64,000 nucleotides of DNA, taken from positions 1,424,066 to 1,488,065 of the forward strand of contig JAQGDQ010000011.1 in NCBI GenBank assembly GCA_030141605.1, read 5' to 3'. Within the stretch, counting starts at the first letter, position 1. Every line of letters starts with the position of its first letter. The notes under the pieces are model-generated. The model saw only the letters and a program-made list of their open reading frames with translations, ran no database searches and was not told where the DNA came from. Both the position numbers and the translations under genes were made by a program. Positions 1 through 29,000 of the stretch are shown piece after piece. This DNA is from Tubiluchus corallicola (taxonomy: Eukaryota > Priapulida > Priapulimorpha > Priapulimorphida > Tubiluchidae).

Positions 1-18831
<18,831 letters not shown>

Positions 18832-19035
18832 GCTTTCTGTTTGGTATATTATGGCGCCCTCTAACTTTTACAACGTTAACGAAACGTTTTGATTCCCTAG
18901 CTCCGCCTATAACTATCACGTGTAAATTGTAAACAGACGTGGCAAATTTCAGTGAAAATCAGTAGGCCACGTAGTTTTTATAGATTAAAAAATGAGGATT
19001 TTTGTCACCATTGCGAGATAAAAGTTTACTATGTA
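18832..19035. promoter_or_regulatory. Bidirectional promoter interval between SNRNP200 and HspQ-like gene
   Basis: The start codons of two divergent genes are 204 bp apart, so both transcription starts must lie in or very near this interval, unless non-coding 5' exons exist. It contains a CACGTG E-box-type hexamer (about 18918-18923) and several CG dinucleotides (two AACG/ACGT clusters near 18873-18890). No TATA box is obvious at a useful distance. The shared-promoter reading is inferred from spacing. Confidence 0.6.
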
Positions 19036-19036
19036 A
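18992..19036 (+). promoter_or_regulatory. Upstream AUGs, including a start-stop element touching the main start codon
   Basis: Ahead of the predicted start of the HspQ-like gene there is a 9-codon upstream ORF (18992-19021, TAA stop). It is followed by ATGTAA at 19031-19036, whose last A is the first base of the main ATG (19036-19038). If the mRNA starts upstream of 18992, ribosomes meet a minimal start-stop codon pair overlapping the true start. Whether this is in the mRNA depends on the unknown cap site. Confidence 0.4.
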
Positions 19037-22000
19037 TGCCTTTTCAAAATCAAGCTGCATATCTCCAGTTGTGCCTATTGTTATTAGCCTTACCGGCTCA
19101 GTACCTCATTTCTGAGTATGTAAGCAGGCCTGAATCAGAAAGGAGCTCTGCTGTAAGAAAGTAAGTTGGCCCAGGTTCAAAATTTTGGCAGCTTCAGGAA
19201 TGTGTGATAGTAAATTTCTTCACATTTCTCAAAATGAAGGAAGAGTTTGGATTCGGACTAGTATTAGGCCTACCACTGCTTACGTTCGAAAATTTAACAA
19301 CGAACTGAATTGTAACATAGTTGTTTTTTTACAGAATCGTTGTTGGAATGACAAGTTTGCAGCAATACTTTTACCCAAGTAAATGGAGGAGCATGTTATT
19401 GCAACTTCTTAAATCAGCAAAAAGAAAACCTGCAAAAAAAGAAGAGTTACCAGAGAAATTGATAGGCAAAGAGGGCGAGTCTCCTGCAGTTGAAGTCTTG
19501 GAATATCGGAATAAAGACGGAAAAGGCTATTTTGCATGTTAGTGTTCAGAGTTTGACAAGCCGCTAGATGTTCTTCTCTCCCTCTCTCTCTGTCTCTCTT
19601 GCCTTTCTCTCTCTGTATCCCTCTTACTGTCTTCTCTCCCACACAGTCGCTCTGTCTATTGCTCACTCTCCATCTTCTAGCTTTTCTTTATCTCTTTTTC
19701 ATTCACTTTCTTCTTTCTCACTTTTAGCTTAAAAATGTTCATGCTTTTAATGTGCCTAAAAGTGAAACAGTCAGTGATAATTTTGATAATGCAGAACAGT
19801 CAACGATTTGAGTAGCACGTATAATAAACAAAAGTAAATTATTTTAACAGTATCAACAACACCAAGATCACCACGGCCATTCAACGTGAAATTCCGGGTG
19901 GGACAGGTCGTGAAACACAAGACATGGGGCTACCGTGGTGTCATCATCGGATGGGATGAAACAGCAAAGGTACATTGCTATTTGATTTGCTCATTCAGTT
20001 AAAACAGCACTGGATGCTTCTGACCTAGCAACTATAAACTTAATTGATTCTTAGACATGTTTTTAACTTTTCATGCTGTAACAGTTTATTAAGTACTATG
20101 GAACACCCAAAACTCGGATTAGGAAAATGCAGAAGTAAAACAGCTAGTCTGACATTATAGAAGTTGTTCTTTGAGTTTATTTTTTAGAACTAGACAATAC
20201 AAGTTTCTGCGTATAAAATTAAATTTTTATAGTTTATCTTATCAAAATAAATTTGTGTTGACACTTAATTACCAAAGTGTAGTAATCGCACTCAAAACAA
20301 AGATTAGTTTAAGTGCTTTCTCAAATTTGGCACATTTTTTATTTATCAATAACAATATTAAATTATAGGGTAAATTAAATGAATTAGATACTTGTTTGTA
20401 AAGACTAAGCATATTACCTGGAGTAAGATGGGCATTTCACTTTCTCATGCCCTTTCTTGCCCACTTCTGTAACATACTTGTCCCATTTATTTTTGGAGGC
20501 TCCAGAGTGGTGGCTAAACCAGAATCATCCTGCAGACAAGCAACATTGGAGGAACGAGCCAAACTACTCCATTCTGGTCGACACCAGAGACAGAGCCGCT
20601 CCTCAAACCACATATGTACCTGGTGATAATTTAGAAGTCATAAAATACCAAAAGGTAAATATAGGAATGATAAATGCATACTGACACACAATGAACTGTG
20701 ATTCAAACAATTCTTGTTATAGGACAATTATGTGCACTGACAACTCTGGTTGTCCAGCTGTAGTGGAAGTGCGTACATTAACAAGCAACCAACTCTGCTT
20801 GCACTGGTATAGTGGAATTTTCAAATGGCAGTTAAATGCGCTTTTCACTGAATTAACAAACTTTTTCTAATGTGTCCATGTGTCATACCTTACCTAATAT
20901 AGCGAGCGAAAACTTTGAATTGGTGAGTTTAGTTTGAAACGCATCAGTATTCTGCTGTAACAAAATAATGTTGTTTTGTTACTCAACTTCGTTTCACAAC
21001 TGATTTCCATTCTTGCAACAGGAGGTGGATATGTGTGCTTGTATAGCAATATCGTCCATAAGTCGGCAATTAACATTTTCTAGATATTCACATATCTTGA
21101 ATCTCCATTTTATCAGGATCATTTTAATACCAAGCTCATCTCTCTATGTTATTTCTAAGCTGAGATAATCCACGTTGAAGCTGAGGTGCAGGTTATGCAG
21201 TGAAAAATAATCTTATTATAGATTCTTATTATAGTCAGTAAAAAATTCTTATTATAGTCAGCCATTGTTTTTTGTCGCGTCTCTACAAAACACTTAGAAA
21301 CCATACGAAAATGTGGTTACTATGGACTTTACAAGAACTCGTTGAAGTTATCTTGAAATCCAGTAGATGGCTCTTCCTGATGAAGATTTGGGTTTGCCAA
21401 CAGAAAAAACACAAAGCAAAATGACTGTTTCCACAAGCTACTATCAGAGTTTGAAAACACAAGTTTTTTACAATTGCAGCTACAATCGCAATTGAATAGT
21501 TTATAGAAAAGTGGGTACAAGGTAATAGAATTAAATTTTTAAGTATGTTTTGGACATTTTCTTGCTAATTTGATGCTAGAATATGAAAGTCCAATATATT
21601 TAGTGTATGTTTTTATAAAAATCAAAAAATTAACACTAGACGATAATTTTGGTGCATTTTACTTTGAAGCATCATAACGTAGTTTTAACTATGCCAACTT
21701 ATGGGTGGTTTTGGTTTGCAAGCACACATATGTAATTACATACATCTGTGTTCGCACATCTGTCCTGTTTATCTGTGCATGTATATGTCTGTCTGTCTGT
21801 TCAATGAATGAAATTTATGAAGCTATAATCGCTAAACTTTGTATATGGTTCTAGGGTGCGAAAAGTCAAAGATCAAGGTCATGAGATCCAAATACTTAAC
21901 TAGCCGTAAAATCAATAATTATTGATATGTATATGCATCACTATATTATGTACTCAGTTTAAACAATGAAGGCTGACATTAGCTGACAGCATTTGGACGT

Positions 22001-22173
22001 GCATGAAAGTGGAATACTTATTGGAAAAGTTATTTAAATAATTCCTAAATTCTTTTATATCTCATTTTCCATTCTAGATCTTCCATCCTTCTCTTGAAGA
22101 GTATTTTGAAAACTACGACGGATCGCAGTATCTTCCAAGACCGTGGTTAAGAACTATATACCCTCACGATTAG
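19036..22173 (+). CDS. HspQ/YccV-domain protein with N-terminal hydrophobic segment
   Basis: Five coding exons: 19036-19160, 19335-19537, 19851-19969, 20499-20654, 22078-22173. Phases close to give 232 residues and a TAG stop. Residues ~8-27 (leucine/alanine rich, AYLQLCLLLLALPAQYLI) form a hydrophobic segment: a signal anchor or organelle-targeting segment. Residues ~80-110 are lysine-rich. Residues ~120-215 carry the HspQ/YccV fold signature: FRVGQVVKHKTWGYRGVIIG, then a W(Y)-N-Q-P-hinge and YSILVDTRD, then TTYVPGDNLEVI. In bacteria this domain is the HspQ protease-adaptor/hemimethylated-DNA-binding protein; in animals it is also found at the C-terminus of FBXO21. There is no F-box here, so this is a stand-alone form. 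Start chosen at the first ATG giving an open exon with a good donor (AAA|GTAAGT). Function in animals is not known to me. Confidence 0.85.
19560..19730 (+). repeat. CT-rich imperfect polypyrimidine tract in HspQ-like gene intron 2
   Basis: Dominated by TCTC/CCTC/TTCT runs with occasional G. It lies between exons 2 and 3 of the HspQ-like gene, about 120 bp upstream of the intron 2 acceptor at 19850. Simple low-complexity sequence; no coding signal. Confidence 0.7.
20985..21735 (+). repeat. Dispersed repeat family R2, copy 1 (intron 4 of HspQ-like gene)
   Basis: This segment matches 48940-49690 over its length in the same orientation. Shared landmarks are GATCATTTT.ATACCAAG, TGTTATTTCTAAGCTGAGAT, ATTGAAG-TGAGGTGCAGG, AAAATGACTG.TTCCACA and the terminal GCAGTTTTAACT.TGCC-GGTTTTGGT. 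Divergence is substantial, so the copies are old. No terminal inverted repeats or coding capacity seen; class unknown. Confidence 0.7.
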
Positions 22174-22324
22174 CACAATTACATCCTATATATTGGAAGA
22201 GAAACTATTTATGTATTTTTATTATGACGTGGTTTTAATGTTATTTTAAAGTGTTTATTTGTAAGTTATTGTAAGTTTACATGTAATTCTAGGTACATTG
22301 TTCTATGCATAAATATACTTTCGC

Positions 22325-22570
22325 AGATTACAAATGTCACAAGGAAATATACATACTGCCAACTTTTGTACAATCAAATTAAGCCCAGCAATGAGAAAGC
22401 CACGTATATTGCAGTCATGCAATCTTTGTTTAAATTTACTTTTGTAACTTACAAATGTCGCAAGGAAATTGGTACACTGCCAAATTGATACGCTGACAGT
22501 CAGATCGAGCCCAACAATGACTATAAGCTACCTGTATCGTGGTCATGCAATCTTTGTCTAAACTTTTCTA
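22325..22570 (+). repeat. Two-unit tandem repeat, ~120-bp unit, 3' of HspQ-like gene
   Basis: Two diverged copies in direct order, sharing ACAAATGTC.CAAGGAAAT, ACTGCCAA, AGCCCA.CAATGA and GTCATGCAATCTTTGT.TAAA. The first begins about 150 bp after the TAG stop, so it is probably in or next to the 3' UTR. Confidence 0.75.
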
Positions 22571-24117
22571 GCTGAGAGCTACAGAACTAACCTCTAGCTA
22601 ACAAGGGTCTATTGTCAGTTTAGAATTTGAAACAATTGCTGCTATGACTGGTACGTGTTCATGCTTTGGTGTGCTAATGCTGGCTGCTTGTACAACCTTA
22701 CGAATCGAGAAAGGATATACCAGTTAGTCATTTTTGAACAACATAGTTGTTGGAATTACATATCATTTGGGCGTTGGCACCATTTATATGGGTGTGTCAA
22801 CGATGGGGTGCCTGGATTATCCAAATTTTCTTCGGTTTAGGCCAGTTTTTTCCACCACATATCCAGAAATCTGTTAAATTGGCCGAGTTCTGTTTATGTA
22901 AACTTTCTCTGCCTTTAAAGAAGTCCAGATCATCGATTCGATTATCAGTAAAATCTTTTTTTGGCCTAGTGTGTTATGGCACTGCTCGCCAGTCACTCAG
23001 TGAAAATATACTGGTTTGAAAAATTAGAAAAGTTATTATACGATATGTGATAACAACAAAGTTTGTGACCAAAGCTAGGTAGTACTGGGTTTGTACAGCA
23101 AAGTCAGTCGCGAAAACCTAGTCGGTTTCACCTGCTCACCAGCCGTTTTGCACATTGAGGGAAAATATTTACCTCAATAGAGACTAAAACACCTCTGATA
23201 ACACAGTATATCATTTTAGGGATTATGCTTGCCAATTAATAGGTTCCTATCCTGTCACAATCATTTACGTACAGCATGCCGTGCATCTTGGCTTGTAGAA
23301 AACATGTTTTAAATTTTAAGACAAACCATAACAGCCACGAGACAAATATAAGCAAAAAAAAGTTTGTTAATTTATTCAGATATTAGTATTTTTCCATTAA
23401 TCCACGTAAAGTACTTCCACTGAGGTCTCCTAACATGCATCAGTGAGAGATGCAGGGATGTATCCAAGGCATAGCGACGCCCTAAGTAAATAGTTCCACC
23501 CATGCCTATTTTGGATTTATGGTCGTTTATATATGAAGTGCAATGCACAATTTTTATTGTTAATTATATACTTTTGTATAGTGCTTATAACTGTGCAGCC
23601 TGCACAATATCTTGTGGTGTAGTACTTTCTACGTAGCAGTAAGTGTAAGTGTTTCTTGTGTGGTGGGTATATTACTTCTTTGTTCAGTAGCGGATTGCTA
23701 CTATGGATTCCGTAACTACTTTGTGGTGTGTTATAAATTACGAGCTTTATATGAATATGAAAGGATACGTAGTTTCTGAACAAAATAAATTTTTTAACAT
23801 TGGTCCCCTAAAATCTGGCACCCTCGGCTATGGCCCAGTTAGCCTATTAGTAAATAAGCCCATGGACAAATATTAAAAGAGCTATTATGTGTTGACCCAG
23901 TGTGACAGCTGGAAAGTAATTAAAACTCCTTTCGTTTGTATTGGATGTACGCAAACAACTGTTTTCTGTACATTATTAGAAGGGAAAATATCTAACATAG
24001 CTAATGTCCAAGATTTAAAATCTAAGTCTCTGATTAATTAAAAAAATACAAAAGTTATGCAATGCAGATACGCACAAAATGAAGTGTGCTAATTTGTGTC
24101 CTTGTAAATGAATAATA

Positions 24118-25122
24118 CAGTGTAATCTGCTTACAACGAGTTTCAGGGGACCATCAAAATTTGCTCACCACAGGCCAAGGTCAATTGTTTGAATACATAT
24201 ACAAGATAGAAATGAAGCCTATTCGGCAGATATAATGTAATAATGAAAAGAGCACTTGCTTTTAGAACTGGCACAAGTTCTTTAACAAACAAGCAAGTTT
24301 GTCCAGCAAGTATTTTATCACGAAAGAGTAAACATAGTGTTAAAAACTACGTTATTTCTATGACTAAAGATGTATTGTCCTTGCAATAAATTCCTGTGTA
24401 AAACCACCAGCCAGTGTGTTTAGCGTGGGTGTTATTTGTGACCATTTAAATGTCTGTGCAAGATCCTGGATGTAATTAACCTGCATGGTGGAAAACACGT
24501 TTTTATTTAAATAGCTATGCAGGCACTGTAAAATTTTTGATGATTATGAAAGATTCCTCAACAGACCTATGTCATCTAACAACTAAGTCTATCATCTGCT
24601 ACCCGTGTGTAATGTAAAATCATGGTTTTCATTCAAAGCAGTATTTTTATTTAAAGAATTGAGCTTGGAAAGTTACACAATAATTATTTTGTAAAGCAGG
24701 ACAGTATCTTTTTTGAAAAAATGCCTGGCAAAAGTGGCAAGAGCAAAACTTCTTAAAAAAGGAAATTTCGCGGAAATTAAATGAAAGCAAAGCTGCACAG
24801 CATCACCCATAAAAATAATTCAAACTCAGCAAGTCTGCACATACTGTGCTTGATATGGTACAGAATGACCTTTTTGCTCTTGGCGCAATAGGTGCTATAG
24901 TTATAACACAAACCTGCAAGAACTCGCTCGTTATATGCGGGGGAAGTACAGTCACGGGGCAGTAAAATTCCCTCGTAATAAAAAAAATCTCATCATATCG
25001 GATATCTTATAAACAAGGTTTAAACACATTACATAAGCCTAAGATTTGAAAGTGACTTTCATATTCACTCTTAACAACCAGAGGCTCATTATAACAGGCC
25101 TCGTTATAAAGGGATCATACTG
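24118..25122. mobile_element. pogo/Tigger-like DNA transposon relic, ~1 kb
   Basis: The left end CAGTGTAATCTGCTTACAAC and the inverted right end CAGTATGATCCCTTTATAAC match as terminal inverted repeats over ~23 bp, both continuing into GAG. The left flank is TA, as expected for Tc1/mariner/pogo insertions; the right flank is TC, probably mutated. The ...TTATAACGAG motif is typical of Tigger-type ends (family knowledge). No transposase is readable. A second similar end near 24925-24950 suggests a nested or rearranged copy. Confidence 0.65.
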
Positions 25123-25478
25123 TCGTAGAAGCACCATATTTTATATCAGCTCAAAGCTAGTACAACAGACACACAATGTACTATGTAACTTGTTTATTCA
25201 AGAATGTTTAATGTAAACAGCCCTTTGACACAAGCAAAGTTACAATAATGCAGTACAATTCTAGAACTCTAACTTAATAAAATTCAGATTTAATTAGCAG
25301 CCATAACTGGGTATAGAACAAATGTACTATCAATTTGAAGCAAACTGCCTGATTACAATGAAGTTATTATGGTAATTTTTTCACACAAATAAGAAATCAT
25401 TAAATGTATGAAATACATTATATTATTACTTTGCACATAAGATCCATGACAGAACTGCAAACTGCCATTTTGGTTGTT

Positions 25479-25649
25479 CAGTCAAACCTCATAACAGCCA
25501 TGGTTATAATGCCAACCTCGTTTAACGCCCAAATTTTTAGCTAAACAAAATATTTATATTTGCATATACGTGTATGTATTAATGCCAAACTTTCTGCAAC
25601 ACCAACTTTTTTGTAGTTCCAAAGTAGGCAGTGTAATAAGGTTTGACTG
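25479..25649. mobile_element. 171-bp pogo/Tigger-like miniature element
   Basis: The left end CAGTCAAACCTCATAACAGCC and the inverted right end CAGTCAAACCTTATTACACTG are clear terminal inverted repeats. The right flank is TA; the left is TT. Too short to encode a protein, so it must have moved with a transposase supplied in trans. Confidence 0.75.
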
Positions 25650-26092
25650 TAATACAATATATAAATGAACCAACACACAATGTATCAAATTCAAAATCTT
25701 TATCATAATCATATTGGACCCACAATTAATATTAATCCTCATGCACAAAATCAGCAGTATGAAACAAAATGTATGTGCATCAGACACGTTTTTCATGGCT
25801 CCTCTCATCTTCATTTTTCCTTGATTTATCCCATCCCATGTGTTGAAAACATTGACTGTTAGAATGCAGATGAAAAAATTGCATATCGAAGTCAAGATGC
25901 GATTAGAGAATAAGACGTGTGAAGCCTGGTAAACGTGTTTGATTGGCATCTGAGATTTCCGCTTTGATGATTTTCATCTTGCTTACTTACAAACATATTA
26001 ATCAGTACCTTTCTACATTTTTCTTACATATCTATTATGCCTGAGAAAATAAATACGTTTTCATAAATAAATCCAGGAAAAAAGTTGTATAA

Positions 26093-29000
26093 TTAGCACA
26101 CCAGAGTGGTCAGATCACACGTCACGTACTGCTGCAGCCAGTACGTCTTGTAGTCTTCTGTTCCTGGAGATTTCTGCTTGTAGTCGTACTTCAGAATAAA
26201 TGATATCTAAAAAAACGAACAGATTCAGTTTGATAACTTATTATACAAATGAGTTCAAGAGATCTGATCACTATTCTAGAATACCTTCGAAAAGAGGATT
26301 TACTGAGCCAACAAAGACAGTAACTCACACTTTGAATGGGCACTGACCTTCACAGCTACAAAAATCAGCCAACCATAATGTCAAACTCCAAAAATTCAAG
26401 TAACCTCTGTAGCTATGCTATAGGCCAGTACCCATTTTGGATCAATTACATAACACTGTAATTGAAAAGTATGCCTAACTTTTTTCTTAATCACCAAAGA
26501 ACAATTTCCAAAAAATGAAAATATTGTGGTTTTAATTTCATAACGTACAATAGAGGAAATCTTCCCAAGTAGTTTATCAGCAATAGCCATTTACGACGGT
26601 AAACAAGATAACTACGAAAAGGAATTCTTACCACTGGTTTTTTGTTCGACTTCTCGGTAACGACTTTCACGACAACGCCAATCTTGTTTGCTCGACGAAA
26701 CGCGACAATTCTGTAATGAAACAATAAAATCACAAGGTGAAATGGTGGGTGAACTGTTAGCAAAATTTGGGACTTTCTAGGAGAAAGAACAGTTTTAGTT
26801 TGCTATGTTAGTTTCCATTGGAATTAAATAGATTGGGTGTATTTACTTTGATTCGTTGAAAGAGAAAAACCAGCTTTTATATCAATACTTTGTCGCTTAT
26901 AATTTTCTTTGTTGTAATATTACAACTTTGTAATTTTGAGAGAATGCAATAATATTATATACATTGTGCAATAGCAGTAGAGTAACAAGTCAAAATGGAA
27001 CTTCTGCAACAATAACACATTAGCATATGTAATAGGCATTGTTTTACCATTGGTAAAAAAACTTAGCCCCATGGCTTCACCATTTTTAACGATCATAATG
27101 AAACTCTGCAGGATACGACTAGGACATATTCTGGAATCACAAAGTAAGGTCGCAAAACGTTCCACACTTTCTTGTTAATGAAAAAAAAGATAAGTAATAG
27201 GAATGTAACAGGCACGTTTAAAGCAAAAAGCTAATGGCTGTTTTGCCCCAATCACCAAAAGTTACAGCAGTAAAGCTATGAAAAAATGGTGCAATGTGTT
27301 TCAGTGAAAATGTTCAAAAAATATAAACTAACAGACATGCACGAAAATACTAGTAGTTGTAACGTTTAAGTAAATTTTGTTGAGAATTTTTGTAGTGCTT
27401 CAAGTAGGAGATTTACACTCCAACCTAGAAGAAAACAAAGTTAAAGAGAAATCGGTATTTAAAATTGGTATTTATACAGGTCGTTGAAAATTGTTAATTC
27501 TGCTTCAAAAATTATAAGAACCGAACACAGCGACCTACGGCACATTTGTATGAAACGAGAGTCATAAGGAACGCGCAAGTTATCATTTAGTGATGAATTT
27601 TATCCAACTAATAAACTTTCGAAATGCTCCACTCTAGCCATAGATACTGTTCAATTAGCGCTAAAACCACAAATTCTTTCTATCCCGTTACAGTTAGCAC
27701 TATTAACAGTAATGCTCAATAAATTTGATATATCATAGAAGAAGTCAAAATGCCAATTAAGTTTCAAAAAATTCTCGAAATCACTGTAAATGCTTTACTA
27801 GCATTTATCCAGTAACTGATTGTATTTATTAATGTGTTAATTTTTCTTTTGCTGATATGTATTATAAAATAATGACAATAAATTGCATACTTACAGAAAG
27901 ATTGGGTACAGAATTAGGTTCTATATGAACGTTATACTCTATAAATGAATATCTTTTTTTTCATTTTCGTGCCAGAAAAAACATGAAACTCAAAATGGAG
28001 ATCCGGGCAACATCAGTACCTCGAATTATTTCCGATATGACAAGATACTCAGAGTTGGCATAACGTGCAATACGTACACTTATGTCAGTGTTACTTACTG
28101 GGGATCATCTTTGGAGCCTTGTGGAACTTCAGAAGGGTCGTCAAATTCCGCAATGTCATCTTGCGGTGAAAGAACCAACTCGGATTTTGGTAGAATTACC
28201 TACGAAAAATTATAAGTTTTAACACACGTTTTAAAAACCTGTTTAAAAAAAAAAACACGCACTAAATCGACATTCAAAGCAATGGCTTGATAATCAAACT
28301 AGTTGTACACCGAACCTTGCAGTTGCCCATATCATCTTCTTTGTCACTTGGCAACAAGGAAGCATGTACTACAAACTGACTAGGGTTAGAAAGTGTTACT
28401 ACCACTCTGCTCTCCTACAAGTAGAACAAGAACAAAATTATTGATTTTCATTTAATAAGACGGCACAGAAGGCTACTTGTACGTGAACGTCAATTCGTCT
28501 GCTGCTAGAATAAATAAAGCTGAATAAACATAAGCAAAGATCCGTACATTAACAGTCCTACATAGCAGTATTAGTCTATCAAGCTGGGAAGCACACAACC
28601 AATAGGGTGTCCAAAAAAACCTAAATGTGTCAATTGGTATTCATAATTTGCAAAGAAATGAGAAATATGAATTAAGGTCCAAATTCTAGCCTTATTTAGA
28701 TGCTCTGACAGGTTGATTTTTCCCTTGATATGTAGATACTGTAATTTTTACAATGTTATTTTTTTCTCCATTTTACATTGTTCAAACAAAGAAACAATAA
28801 TATTGTTTCTCACCAGATTAAGATGTGATAATGTCAAATTATTTTTAATCCACTTAACTAATTACGTTTAAGATTGATGATATTTCAGCTAGAAACTGCT
28901 GGACAATTGGCAAATTTATCTATTAGATACAACCTTTTCTACTTTCATAAATATATTCAATGCAGTTGTTTGAGCTCTGAGGTGCTAAACATTCCAAACT

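Larger units (their letters stand above)
22174..26092. other. Intergenic region between convergent HspQ-like gene and DCTN4
   Basis: About 3.9 kb between two stop codons of converging genes, so it holds both 3' UTRs. It contains a two-unit tandem repeat (22325-22570), a pogo/Tigger-like element (24118-25122) and a 171-bp miniature relative (25479-25649). A segment near 23460-23860 looks like a decayed transposon but its ends could not be defined. Open frames of up to 131 codons occur (25554-25949, minus) without recognisable protein features. No gene supported. Confidence 0.7.

Noticed and set aside
25554-25949. 131-codon open frame on the minus strand
   Set aside because: It overlaps a pogo-like miniature element at its 3' end, has no recognisable domain, and lies in the 3' flank of DCTN4; AT-rich DNA can leave such a frame open by chance.
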